DNA from: Enterobacter_D sp963521185
Lineage (GTDB): Bacteria > Pseudomonadota > Gammaproteobacteria > Enterobacterales > Enterobacteriaceae
Direction: 5' to 3'
NCBI GenBank assembly: GCA_963521185.1
Contig: CAUQTV010000006.1
Location: forward strand, 248,001 to 312,000
Length of the DNA: 64,000 nt
Part shown: in pieces, positions 1 to 8,250 of the stretch
Position numbering within the stretch: the first letter of the stretch is position 1
How the letters are laid out: every line of letters begins with the position of its first letter
Position numbers and translations under genes: made by a program
Notes under the pieces: model-generated
What the model was told of the DNA's origin: nothing
Database searches by the model: none
The model's input: only the letters and a program-made list of their open reading frames with translations

Positions 1-60
1 CTTGGTCCTAAAAAATAACATTTAACGCCCTTACAAACCTCTGGTGATGGACCTTACCCT

Positions 61-1569
61 ATGAAGATTAATAAAAGCCACAATCGAGCCGGTTACGCAT
101 TATTCAAAGAGGCCGGTTTATACTTCACTGTCTGTGGAATGCTATGTACCCCCGTTGCGATGGCTACCGGGAATGTAAGCGATCACGCTGCCGCCCCCCT
201 CAGTGTCCATGCAAAGCAACGCCTGTTTGTACTCACCGATATCGGTGATGACCCGGATGATCAAATGTCCATGGTAAGGTTAATGACCTACGCCAACCAG
301 TTGGATATTGAAGGTCTGGTCGCTACGTCGACAGGAAGGAATAAAGACCAGGTTGAGCCTGAACGCATCGTCAGCATAGTGAAAGGCTACGAGCAGGTTC
401 GCGACAACCTTGAGCTTCACGAGCCGGGTTACCCCACGGCTGAATCATTGATGGGCAATATTTCCCAGGGGCTACCGGTACACGATATGGCCGCAGTGGG
501 GGAAGGAAAAGACTCATCAGGTTCCGAGCTACTGATCAAGGCTGTGGACCGACAGGACGAACGGCCTTTGTGGGTCACGGTATGGGGCGGCCCAAATGTG
601 CTCGCTCAGGCCCTTTGGAAAGTCCGCAATACGCGTACTCCGGAACAGCTTGCCCGGTTTGTTTCCAAATTGCGTGTCTACGCCATATCCGACCAGGATA
701 ACAGCGGTCCCTGGATACGACAAACATTCCCCTCTCTGTTCTACATAGTCTCTCCGGGTCAGAATGCCGGCGGTGGTTTTCACCACGCGACCTGGATAGG
801 CATAGGTGGCGACTACTTCCATGGACGTTTTACAGGAGCTGACTATCAACTGGTGACTAACGAATGGCTTGATAAGAATATACGCACTAAAGGGCCACTG
901 GGAGCAGAATATCCACGCTGGAAATTTATGATGGAAGGGGACACACCTTCATGGTTGAATCTGATTAATAACGGTCTGTCGGAACCGGAACATCCTGACT
1001 GGGGTGGCTGGGGCGGGCGATATGAACACTATACGCCGCGCAAAGAGAGATGGTTCATGGCTGAAGAAACGCGCCCTATCTGGACGAACGCTCAGGATGA
1101 AGTTCTGGGAGCTGACAACCGATGGTACACCTCTAACCATGCTACCATCTGGCGATGGCGTTCGGCTTATCAAAATGACTTTGCTGCACGTATGGACTGG
1201 ACGATAAAGCCATACAATGAAGCGAATCACCCTCCTTTACCCAAACTGAATAATCCGGTCATCATGACCGTTAAAAAAGGGGAACGAGTCCATTTGAGCG
1301 CCGTTGGCTCGAGCGATCCTGATGGCGACGCGCTGTCTTACGAATGGTTTGCTTATGCCGAAGCCGGTAACCGAATTCTTTCTAATGCTGCGACCGGCAT
1401 CATGCTAGACATTAAAAATTCTGATCAACCCGAAGCCTGGTTCGATGTGACCGATGCTCGCGTAATGCCTCCAGGAACGGGCACGATGCACGTTATTCTT
1501 GCAGTCACTGACCATGGCACTCCTCGTTTAACGCGCTATAAGCGGGTAATTATAAATGTCGAAGAGTAA
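61..1569 (+). CDS. Secreted DUF1593 (nucleoside-hydrolase-like) protein
   Basis: This 502-residue protein has an N-terminal hydrophobic stretch (about residues 20-37, ending AMATG) that looks like a signal peptide, so it is probably periplasmic or secreted. Residues 54-70 carry LTDIGDDPDDQ, the acidic cluster typical of the DUF1593/nucleoside-hydrolase-like fold. The last 100 residues (VHLSAVGSSDPDGDALSYEW) resemble the Ig/PKD-like C-terminal domain that accompanies DUF1593 in Sde182-type carbohydrate-associated proteins. The substrate is unknown; a glycan or nucleoside hydrolase role is inference from the fold. The coding sequence looks poorer in G+C than the housekeeping genes to its right, and it lies at the 3' side of a tRNA-Gly gene, both hints of acquisition by transfer. 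E. coli K-12 has no equivalent here. No partner gene is visible to the left because the window starts 60 bases upstream. Confidence 0.8.
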   Translation: MKINKSHNRAGYALFKEAGLYFTVCGMLCTPVAMATGNVSDHAAAPLSVHAKQRLFVLTDIGDDPDDQMSMVRLMTYANQLDIEGLVATSTGRNKDQVEPERIVSIVKGYEQVRDNLELHEPGYPTAESLMGNISQGLPVHDMAAVGEGKDSSGSELLIKAVDRQDERPLWVTVWGGPNVLAQALWKVRNTRTPEQLARFVSKLRVYAISDQDNSGPWIRQTFPSLFYIVSPGQNAGGGFHHATWIGIGGDYFHGRFTGADYQLVTNEWLDKNIRTKGPLGAEYPRWKFMMEGDTPSWLNLINNGLSEPEHPDWGGWGGRYEHYTPRKERWFMAEETRPIWTNAQDEVLGADNRWYTSNHATIWRWRSAYQNDFAARMDWTIKPYNEANHPPLPKLNNPVIMTVKKGERVHLSAVGSSDPDGDALSYEWFAYAEAGNRILSNAATGIMLDIKNSDQPEAWFDVTDARVMPPGTGTMHVILAVTDHGTPRLTRYKRVIINVEE

Positions 1570-1615
1570 TTAGTGAATCACAATGGTTTTAGGCTTATCC
1601 ACAAGGGGAGAGATT

Positions 1616-1689
1616 TGGAGCGGGCGAAGGGAATCGAACCCTCGTATAGAGCTTGGGAAGCTCTCGTTCTACCATTGAACTACGCCCGC
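1616..1689 (-). tRNA. glyU: tRNA-Gly (anticodon CCC)
   Basis: On the minus strand a 74-nt cloverleaf can be folded. The acceptor stem GCGGGCG pairs with CGCCCGC, followed by discriminator U and an encoded CCA. The T arm contains GGTTCGATTCC. The anticodon stem AGAGC/GCTCT encloses the loop TTCCCAA, giving anticodon CCC. It corresponds to glyU of E. coli, which also sits close to ygeR. The 3' end faces the DUF1593 gene. Confidence 0.95.
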
Positions 1690-1780
1690 TTTGAGGTGCG
1701 TAGGGCATTATAAACCTTACGCACCATCTGGCAAGCCGCGTTGGCGTTAACAGGCGATAAATTAATCGCTTAGCGCAACA

Positions 1781-2482
1781 TCAGCATTTTGGTGGCGTGC
1801 CCTGCGGGGGCAGATAACGCACTGGATCGATGGCCGTCGCTTTGTAGCGCAGCTGGAAATGCAGCCTGACCGAGTCGGCGTCGGTGCTGCCCATGGTGGC
1901 AATTTTTTGCCCAATTTTCACGCTCTGCCCGTTATTAACCAGCAGCGTATCGTTGTGCGCGTAGGCGGTAATGTACTCTTCACTGTGCTTGATCATGATG
2001 AGATTACCGTAGCCGCGCAGCTGATTGCCCACGTACACCACCTTCCCGGCACCCGCGGCGTAAACGGGTTGCCCACGCGTGCCCGCTATATCAATGCCCT
2101 TATTGCCACCGTCGGCGTTGGAATAGGTCAGAATGATCTTGCCATTTGTCGGCCAACGCCAGCAGCGCTGCCCGACCGGCGGCCAGGAGGCGGGCGGCAC
2201 GATAATCGACGGTCTGGCCTGAGCGGTCTGACTGCCCTTCCCTGATCCGCTACCCGAGCCGTTCACCCGCAGGCGCTGGCCGATCTCAATGGTGTAGGGC
2301 GGAGAAATATTATTCAGGCGCGCTAAATCTTTAATGCTGGTGCCGGTGGCGCGGGAAATTTTGTACAGCGTATCGCCACGCTTAACGGTGTAAGTGCCGC
2401 CATCAGCGCCATTTTTTGACGAACACGCCGCCAGCATCAGGCTAAACGCCAGACAGATAAGAATTCGACAGGGATTTGTCAT
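1781..2482 (-). CDS. ygeR: LysM/LytM lipoprotein, amidase activator YgeR (ActS)
   Basis: This is a 233-residue lipoprotein of the NlpD/EnvC-like amidase activator family. The chosen start gives a signal peptide ending in the lipobox LAAC, with Cys20 as the lipidated residue; a start 22 codons further upstream would bury the signal. A LysM peptidoglycan-binding domain follows (about residues 30-75, YTVKRGDTLYKI), then a linker rich in G and S, then a LytM/M23 domain (about 110-225). The metal-binding residues of active M23 peptidases are absent: NKGID stands where HxGxD is expected and RLHF where HLH is expected. The protein is therefore probably not a peptidase but an activator of periplasmic amidases such as AmiC, as known for E. 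coli YgeR. It is monocistronic between the tRNA and the LysR gene. Confidence 0.93.
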   Translation of the reverse strand: MTNPCRILICLAFSLMLAACSSKNGADGGTYTVKRGDTLYKISRATGTSIKDLARLNNISPPYTIEIGQRLRVNGSGSGSGKGSQTAQARPSIIVPPASWPPVGQRCWRWPTNGKIILTYSNADGGNKGIDIAGTRGQPVYAAGAGKVVYVGNQLRGYGNLIMIKHSEEYITAYAHNDTLLVNNGQSVKIGQKIATMGSTDADSVRLHFQLRYKATAIDPVRYLPPQGTPPKC

Positions 2483-2574
2483 CAGGCATCCTGCGTTCAA
2501 AACACGTCCTCGGAGCGGGTGATCATGGCTGCCTATCATAGCAGCCACAGACCAGATGCAAAATGCATTAGCGG

Positions 2575-3480
2575 CTATTCACTGTTATTGCGGCCCGCAA
2601 ACGGATAACCCTGCGCGATGATGTCCATCACTTCAGGCAGATACGACATGGCGGGGATTTTCACCAGCGCCGGGTAAAATATCTGCGGCGAAGGAAAAAC
2701 ATCCACGACATAACAATGAGATAGCTTCGCGGCATCCACTTCGGATGACGGCAGTAGTGTCGCCGCCGCAAGGCCAGATTCCAGCCATTCAAGGATCACG
2801 CCGGGCTGGGTAATGTGCATGATCACGTTCGGCGTCACACCCGATTTTCGGAACAAATCAATAAGCACTTCATAGGTGCCAGAATCTTTCGCGCGGTGTA
2901 ATAAAATCAGCGGGAAGGTCGCCAGCGCGGCGTAATCAAACGGATTTTGCGGCGCGTCTGCTAAACAGGCTTTACTGATAACGGCCACCAGCCGCACCGG
3001 ATCAAAGGATACATAGTCGAAACCGTCGCGGCGGATGGGGCGCTGAATCAACGCCAGATCGATGGTCCCTTCCTGCAACATGGTTTCCAGATGGCTTGAA
3101 TCGGTGACCGAAAGATTGATTTCGGTTTCCGGATGGCGCTTGTACACTTCCAGTAACAGCGGAGTGAAATAGGATTGAAAAAGATGCGTCATGCCAATAC
3201 GCAGCTGATATTTATCTTGCTGCGCAATCGCCACGGTTTCACGCGCGGTATCATCGACCTGGCGTAATATTTCGCAGGCTTTGCGATAGAGAAAATAGCC
3301 CGCTTCCGTGGGTTCAATACGATTTCCCCGGCGGGTAAACAGCGGAACATTCAGCTCCTCTTCCAGCTCCTGAATACGTTTACTCAGCGGTGGCTGCGCC
3401 ATGTTCAGCACTTTTGCCGCCTGGCTCACCGAGCCTTGCTCCACCACACGACAAAAATATTTCAACCTTTTCAGATCCAT
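2575..3480 (-). CDS. LysR-type regulator of the decarboxylase operon
   Basis: This 301-residue LysR-family protein has an N-terminal winged helix-turn-helix (about residues 1-60, with GSVSQAAKVLNMAQPPLSKR as the recognition part) and a periplasmic-binding-protein-like effector domain from about residue 90. Starting at MDLKRL gives the standard LysR N terminus; the in-frame extension upstream (to 3579) is cysteine-rich and does not look like protein of this family. It is transcribed away from the UbiD/UbiX/DUF554 genes across a 218-bp gap, the usual arrangement for a LysR activator and its target operon. The natural inducer is probably the aromatic acid substrate of the decarboxylase (inference). 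Confidence 0.85.
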   Translation of the reverse strand: MDLKRLKYFCRVVEQGSVSQAAKVLNMAQPPLSKRIQELEEELNVPLFTRRGNRIEPTEAGYFLYRKACEILRQVDDTARETVAIAQQDKYQLRIGMTHLFQSYFTPLLLEVYKRHPETEINLSVTDSSHLETMLQEGTIDLALIQRPIRRDGFDYVSFDPVRLVAVISKACLADAPQNPFDYAALATFPLILLHRAKDSGTYEVLIDLFRKSGVTPNVIMHITQPGVILEWLESGLAAATLLPSSEVDAAKLSHCYVVDVFPSPQIFYPALVKIPAMSYLPEVMDIIAQGYPFAGRNNSE

Positions 3481-3698
3481 ACTGCCGTACTCCGTCTTAG
3501 TGCGGTGTTCAGTATCACACCAATAACCGCAAAGACAAAGCGGCGTTTTTTTAGCGAGTCTGCAATTAAACGTTAACATTCCGGTAAATATTACTTTTTT
3601 GATCTGCTCTGGCCCCCTTAAACGGTATTTGTTTATTGTGGGGTGGCGAAATAGGGTAAGCGCAGTCGTTTTACTTTATTTCTTAGATGGAACAAGCC
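3481..3698. promoter_or_regulatory. Divergent control region of LysR gene and decarboxylase operon
   Basis: This 218-bp gap separates the LysR gene from the decarboxylase operon, and both must be transcribed from it. It is A+T-rich in its right half. I see no unambiguous -10/-35 pair or inverted repeat that would fix the operator. Confidence 0.4.
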
Positions 3699-5192
3699 AT
3701 GTCAAACTCAGACAATAAATACCAAAGTGACGTTCATGATTTGCGTTCCGCGCTCGCGCTGTTGAAAACGCTGCCGGGGGAATACGTTGAAACCGATACC
3801 GAAGTCGATCCGCACGCGGAGTTATCCGGCGTCTATCGCTATGTCGGTGCAGGCGGAACTTGTCAGCGTCCGACCCGTAAAAATGGGCCGGTGATGGTCT
3901 TTAACAAGGTGAAAGGCTTTCACGATATCAGCGTGGCCATTGGTCTGAATGGTTCACGCAAACGCGTTAGCCATTTTTTACACTGCGAGCCGGAAAAACT
4001 CGGGCACCTGCTGAAAAACTCGGTGCAGAACCCTATCGCCCCGGTGCTGGTCAATGATAACGCGGTGTGTCAGGAAGTGGTTCATCTGGCGAGCGACGCC
4101 AACTTTGATCTGCGCACGCTGTTGCCTGCCCCCACCAATACCGAAGAAGACGCCGGTCCGTATATCACCATGGGCCTGTGCTACGCCTCGGATCCGGATA
4201 CGCATGAATCGGATATCACCATTCACCGCCTGTGCGTACAAAGCCGCGATGAGCTGTCGATGTGGCTGACACCGGGCCGCCACATTGATGCGTTCCGTAT
4301 GAAGGCGGAAGCCGCGGGCAAACCGCTGCCGATCTCCATCAGCATTGGCGTCGATCCGGCGATTGAAATTGCCGCCTGCTTTGAGCCGCCCACCACGCCG
4401 CTCGGGTTTGACGAGCTGAGCGTGGCGGGCTCCCTGCGCGGGCATGCGGTGGAAATGGTCCAGTGTAAAACCATCAACGAACGCGCTATCGCCCATGCGG
4501 AGATCGTCATTGAAGGTGAACTGCTGCCGAACGTGCGCGTGCGCGAAGACCAGAATACGAACACCGGAAAAGCGATGCCGGAGTTCCCAGGCTACACCGG
4601 CGAATCCAAAGACGCGCTGCCGATCATCAAAGTGAAAGCCGTTACCCATCGCCGTAATCCGATCTGGCGCACCACCGTCGGGCCTGGCGAAGAACACGTG
4701 AACATGGCCGGTATTCCCACCGAAGCCAGCATTCTGGACATGGTTGATCGCGCCATGCCGGGCAAACTGCTGAACGTCTTTGCGCACTCCGCAGGCGGCG
4801 GCAAGCTGCTGGCGATCATGCAGTTTCGCAAAGCGGCCGCCGTTGACGAAGGCCGCCAGCGCCAGGCTGCGCTGCTCGCCTTTGCGGCGTTCCCGGAACT
4901 GAAACACGTTATTCTCGTGGATGAAGATGTGGATCTGTTCGACAGCGACGATGTGCTGTGGGCGATGCAAACGCGCTATCAGGGCGATGTCGATACGGTG
5001 TTTATTCCCGGCGTACGCTGCCACCCGCTCGATCCGTCGCAGGTGCCGGCTTACAGCCCGAGCATCACTCAGCAGGGCATGTCGTGCAAAACGATCTACG
5101 ACTGCACCGTTCCCTTCCATCTGAAAAGCCACTTTGAACGCTCGAAATTCAAAGAGGTGGATGTGAAGCGCTTCCTGCCGGATTTCGAATAA
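3699..5192 (+). CDS. UbiD-family hydroxyarylic acid decarboxylase (catalytic C subunit)
   Basis: The protein has 497 residues and belongs to the prenylated-FMN UbiD superfamily. It reads as a close relative of the AroY protocatechuate decarboxylase and gallate decarboxylase LpdC group: DLRSALALLKTLPGEYVETD at the N terminus, then LLPAPTNTEEDAGPYI, TIHRLCVQSRDELSM, AHAEIVIEGELLP and LVDEDVDLFDSDDVLWAM. These enzymes remove CO2 non-oxidatively from 4-hydroxybenzoate-, protocatechuate-, vanillate- or gallate-like acids; which substrate is used here cannot be read from sequence. The second ATG (3699) is chosen over the one at 3687 because it matches the family N terminus. Eleven bases downstream is the UbiX-like gene supplying the cofactor. 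In vdc/ecd-type operons the order is B-C-D; here it is C-B. Confidence 0.88.
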   Translation: MSNSDNKYQSDVHDLRSALALLKTLPGEYVETDTEVDPHAELSGVYRYVGAGGTCQRPTRKNGPVMVFNKVKGFHDISVAIGLNGSRKRVSHFLHCEPEKLGHLLKNSVQNPIAPVLVNDNAVCQEVVHLASDANFDLRTLLPAPTNTEEDAGPYITMGLCYASDPDTHESDITIHRLCVQSRDELSMWLTPGRHIDAFRMKAEAAGKPLPISISIGVDPAIEIAACFEPPTTPLGFDELSVAGSLRGHAVEMVQCKTINERAIAHAEIVIEGELLPNVRVREDQNTNTGKAMPEFPGYTGESKDALPIIKVKAVTHRRNPIWRTTVGPGEEHVNMAGIPTEASILDMVDRAMPGKLLNVFAHSAGGGKLLAIMQFRKAAAVDEGRQRQAALLAFAAFPELKHVILVDEDVDLFDSDDVLWAMQTRYQGDVDTVFIPGVRCHPLDPSQVPAYSPSITQQGMSCKTIYDCTVPFHLKSHFERSKFKEVDVKRFLPDFE

Positions 5193-5202
5193 GGAGCTTG
5201 CG

Positions 5203-5787
5203 GTGACCACACCTCGCATCATTGTTGGCATTAGCGGTGCCTCCGGGTTTCAGTACGGCGTGAAAGCGCTGGAGCTTTTACGCGCGCAGGCGCTGGAAGT
5301 GCATTTAGTGGTGTCGAAAGGCGCAGAAAAAACCTGTCAGCTTGAGACAGACTACCGCCTGGCTGACGTCCTCGCGCTGGCCGATGTTGTCCACGCCATT
5401 GATAACCTCGGTGCGTCGATTTCCAGCGGATCCTTTAACACGCTGGGCATGCTTGTGGCCCCCTGCTCAATGCGTACGCTGGGCTGTATTGCACATTGCC
5501 TGACCGATAATTTGCTTAGCCGTGCGGCGGATGTGGTGCTAAAAGAGCGTCGGCGGCTGGTGCTGCTGGCGCGCGAAACGCCGCTCAACCTTGGGCATAT
5601 TCGCAATATGCAGGCGGTCACCGAGATGGGCGGGATTATTTTCCCGCCGGTGCCAGCGCTGTATCAGCGTCCGCAAACCGTTGATGAAATCATCACGCAT
5701 AGCGTCAGCCGGGCGCTCGATCTGTTCGGTATTGACGTCAAAAACCTTCCGCGCTGGGGCGAAGGCGATCTGCTCCATCACGCTTAA
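5203..5787 (+). CDS. UbiX-like flavin prenyltransferase (B subunit)
   Basis: This 194-residue flavoprotein of the UbiX/Pad1 family has the FMN-binding start IIVGISGASGFQYG and the conserved segment LLARETPLNLGHIRNM. It attaches a dimethylallyl group to FMN to make prenyl-FMN, the cofactor of the UbiD-type partner encoded immediately upstream. Translation starts at GTG, preceded by a strong AAGGAG at 5191-5196 that overlaps the end of the upstream gene, so the two are probably translationally coupled. The length is normal for the family. Confidence 0.9.
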   Translation: MTTPRIIVGISGASGFQYGVKALELLRAQALEVHLVVSKGAEKTCQLETDYRLADVLALADVVHAIDNLGASISSGSFNTLGMLVAPCSMRTLGCIAHCLTDNLLSRAADVVLKERRRLVLLARETPLNLGHIRNMQAVTEMGGIIFPPVPALYQRPQTVDEIITHSVSRALDLFGIDVKNLPRWGEGDLLHHA

Positions 5788-5802
5788 TTGATAGGTATTG
5801 TT

Positions 5803-6519
5803 ATGTTAATTGGTCCTTATGTGAATGGCGGGGCCGTCATTCTCGGTGGCCTGCTGGGTTCCGTTGTCGGGAGCCGCATTCCTGAACGTGTTAAAGTGGC
5901 GCTGCCGCTGACGTTCGGTCTGTGCTCCATTGGTCTGGGTATCAATCTGATCATTAAAGTGAAGTTCATGCCCGCCGTGGTGCTGGCGATGGTGCTGGGG
6001 GCAGTGATCGGTGAAGTGTTCTTTTTAGAGCGCCAGATTGGCAAAGCCGCAGGCAGCACACGCGGGTTGATCAACCGTATTTTCCCGCCGGTGCCAGGCC
6101 TGAGCCACGATGAATTTACGGAAAAATTTGTCGCCATTCTGGTTTTGTTTTGCGCCAGCGGAACGGGGATTTTCGGTGCGATGCATGAAGGAATGACCGG
6201 CGATCCGTCCATCCTGTACATTAAAACGGTGCTGGATCTGTTTACCGCCGCGATTTTTGCCACCATGCTTGGTTTTTCCGTCATGACTATCGGTCTGCCG
6301 CTGATTGCGGTTCAGGTAGCGCTGGCAACGCTCGCGGTCTACATCCTGCATATGATCACCCCGGACATGATGGCCGATTTCTCCTGCGCCGGCGGGCTTA
6401 TCATGGTGGCGACCGGCCTGAGGATTTGCAACATCAAAGCCTTTCCGGTAGCCAATATGCTACCCGGACTGCTGCTGGTCATGCCCTTTTCGGCTCTGTG
6501 GGCCAAACTATTTGTCTGA
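5803..6519 (+). CDS. DUF554 membrane protein in decarboxylase operon
   Basis: This hydrophobic 238-residue protein begins MLIGPYVNGGAVILGGLLG and has about six to seven predicted membrane helices, with the pattern of DUF554 (YdfK-like) proteins. An earlier TTG at 5788 is in frame, but the ATG at 5803 has AGGT six bases upstream and gives the family N terminus. It lies 15 bp after the UbiX-like gene and is followed by a terminator, so it is the third gene of the operon. Its function is unknown. Its position suggests transport of the aromatic acid or phenolic product, or a membrane role in decarboxylation-linked proton consumption (inference). The small D subunit common in vdcBCD operons is not present between or after these genes. 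Confidence 0.8.
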   Translation: MLIGPYVNGGAVILGGLLGSVVGSRIPERVKVALPLTFGLCSIGLGINLIIKVKFMPAVVLAMVLGAVIGEVFFLERQIGKAAGSTRGLINRIFPPVPGLSHDEFTEKFVAILVLFCASGTGIFGAMHEGMTGDPSILYIKTVLDLFTAAIFATMLGFSVMTIGLPLIAVQVALATLAVYILHMITPDMMADFSCAGGLIMVATGLRICNIKAFPVANMLPGLLLVMPFSALWAKLFV

Positions 6520-6533
6520 TTCTCGCTTATAAT

Positions 6534-6560
6534 AATCCAGCCATTCTGGCTGGATTTTTT
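6534..6560 (+). terminator. Rho-independent terminator of the decarboxylase operon
   Basis: A 9-bp stem AATCCAGCC/GGCTGGATT with the loop ATTCT is followed by a T run. It lies 15 bases after the DUF554 stop codon and 17 bases before the idi start. Confidence 0.9.
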
Positions 6561-6576
6561 ATATTCCGGAGAGGTT

Positions 6577-7122
6577 ATGCAGCAAGAACATGTCATTTTA
6601 CTGGATGAGCAGGGCGTGGCGTCCGGCACTCTGGAAAAGTATGCCGCGCATCATTCAGACACCCCCCTTCATCTCGCCTTTTCCTGCTGGCTGTTTAATC
6701 ACAACGGTCAGTTTCTGGTGACCCGACGCTCGCTGCAAAAGAAAGCCTGGCCTGGCGTATGGACCAACTCCGTTTGCGGACATCCGCAGCAGGGCGAATC
6801 CTTCGAAGAGGCGGTGATCCGCCGCTGCAAATTTGAAGCAGGCGCGGAGATTGCCACGCTCTCCCCGGTCTATCCGGAATTTCGCTACTGCGAAACCGAC
6901 CCCTCCGGCATTGTGGAAAATGAAATCTGCCCGGTGTTTGCCGCGCGCGTCACCGCGCCGATTGCGGTAAACAGCGATGAAGTGATGGATTACCAGTGGA
7001 TGCCGCTCGACGCGCTGTTTAGCGCCATTGACGCCGCGCCCTGGGCGTTCAGCCCGTGGATGGTGCAGCAGGTGACGCCGCCGGACGTTCGCGAGCGTCT
7101 GCGCGCCTTTGCACAGGCATAA
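6577..7122 (+). CDS. idi: Isopentenyl-diphosphate delta-isomerase, type I
   Basis: Idi interconverts isopentenyl and dimethylallyl diphosphate in isoprenoid synthesis in the cytoplasm. The 181-residue Nudix-fold protein has the catalytic cysteine in SVCGHPQ (Cys67) and the paired glutamates in ENEIC (Glu114 and Glu116), the same numbers as in the E. coli enzyme. Its place near lysS matches E. coli, although a toxin-antitoxin pair now separates the two. The dimethylallyl group supplied by this pathway is also a substrate of the UbiX-like prenyltransferase encoded just upstream, though the terminator between them argues for separate transcription. Confidence 0.97.
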   Translation: MQQEHVILLDEQGVASGTLEKYAAHHSDTPLHLAFSCWLFNHNGQFLVTRRSLQKKAWPGVWTNSVCGHPQQGESFEEAVIRRCKFEAGAEIATLSPVYPEFRYCETDPSGIVENEICPVFAARVTAPIAVNSDEVMDYQWMPLDALFSAIDAAPWAFSPWMVQQVTPPDVRERLRAFAQA

Positions 7123-7216
7123 AAAATCCGACAATGCCGATGATTGACGACATGCTGGTTATGGCATTTGCCAGGTAGATGGTGGCCGCTCGGCTATAGG
7201 CCATTTGTTGCATCCA

Positions 7217-7789
7217 CTAAATCAGTAATCTGAACTTAATCAGTTCGTTGACGGTTTGAGGCAACACCGGGTGCAGACCATCAAGGTACTCATTGACGGT
7301 TTTAGGTGGTCGTTTCATATCTCGGCGCTGCCTGGCCACAGCAGAGAGAACTACCGCCTGATTGAGGTCGAATAAGTCAGTTATAAACTCATCAGGGTGC
7401 AGTGCTTCAACGCCAAAATCATCCAGGGCATGTTCCGGAAAATCTTTCAGGTTGAACGTCACAATGAGTTCGGCATTGCTGCGAATTGCGGCAGCGACCA
7501 CGTGCCTGTCATCGGCATCAGGCAAATCGACACCGGCAACAAGTTGTTCGAAGCCTGTCACCATAGCATCCGGTAGCGCACGATTCATCAGAATGGCTGT
7601 GCGGTCGATGTTTGCAGGATCTAAGTCTGGCCTGTTCGCTTTTAAGTTACGCTGCCATTCATCTTCGATAATGGATGACCATTTAGGCTGGTAGAGACCT
7701 GCCAGTCCTAATTCCATCAGCAACCCCCGTAATAACGATGGGTACAGAACACAAGCGTCGAGAACTACCGGGTAAGGTGAGTGTGTCAT
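7217..7789 (-). CDS. PIN-domain toxin (putative RNase) of a type II TA pair
   Basis: This 190-residue protein has the PIN-domain acidic residues of a metal-dependent ribonuclease: Asp11 in VVLDACVLYP, Glu42/Glu44 in IIEDEW, Asp91-Asp94 in LPDADDRHV and Asp116 in FNLKDFP. The C-terminal 60 residues are helical and specific to this PIN subfamily. The start codon overlaps the stop of the upstream HTH gene at position 7789, a typical antitoxin-first operon. The target RNA is unknown. It sits between idi and lysS where E. coli has no gene, so it is an insertion into the core genome. Confidence 0.85.
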   Translation of the reverse strand: MTHSPYPVVLDACVLYPSLLRGLLMELGLAGLYQPKWSSIIEDEWQRNLKANRPDLDPANIDRTAILMNRALPDAMVTGFEQLVAGVDLPDADDRHVVAAAIRSNAELIVTFNLKDFPEHALDDFGVEALHPDEFITDLFDLNQAVVLSAVARQRRDMKRPPKTVNEYLDGLHPVLPQTVNELIKFRLLI

Positions 7790-8250
7790 TAGTAAAGTCC
7801 AAGCTCCTGGCTTAGGTCTGCCAACTCCTGCATTGCGGTACGGCTTTCATTATCACGCTGTTCCTTGTAATGCATCAGATCAGCGAAAAGCACGCGCCGG
7901 TGGCGACCGGTTTTATGAAATGGCAGCTTTCCTTCTTCCAGAAGTTTCACCATGTGCGGGCGTGAAATGTTCAGAATGTTGGCGGCTTCTTGCGTAGTCA
8001 ATTCAGCATGAACAGGAACAACCTGTACCGCGTTGCCATTGGCCAGTTCACCTAAAATTGCCATCAGCAGCGTCAATGAAGACGTTGGGAGTTCGATCTG
8101 GTGCGTGTTGTCGTCTGCGTCCTGAATTGCGATTTTTTGTACTTCCATCTTTGTAGACAGGTATGCGGCAAGCTCCCTTTGTCCACGTACAGCTGCCTCA
8201 ATCTCATAGGGAGCCGGTAAGCTCAGGCTTTTAAGAATTGAGTTTGTCAT
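7789..8250 (-). CDS. Excisionase-type HTH antitoxin
   Basis: This 153-residue protein has a MerR/excisionase-like helix-turn-helix in its second half (LTTQEAANILNISRPHMVKL, then EEGKLPFHKTGRHRRVLFADL), the DNA-binding module often found in antitoxins paired with PIN toxins. The N-terminal half is acidic and could bind the toxin, but that is inference. The ATG at 8250 is preceded by GGA eight bases upstream; an in-frame TTG at 8262 is the alternative. Such antitoxins usually repress their own operon; the operator should lie within the 8251-8480 region. Confidence 0.82.
   Translation of the reverse strand: MTNSILKSLSLPAPYEIEAAVRGQRELAAYLSTKMEVQKIAIQDADDNTHQIELPTSSLTLLMAILGELANGNAVQVVPVHAELTTQEAANILNISRPHMVKLLEEGKLPFHKTGRHRRVLFADLMHYKEQRDNESRTAMQELADLSQELGLY

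Noticed and set aside
3978..5231. A long open frame of 417 codons antisense to the UbiD-type decarboxylase gene
   Set aside because: Its protein is rich in R, H and Q without family features, and it mirrors the strong codon bias of the real gene on the other strand.
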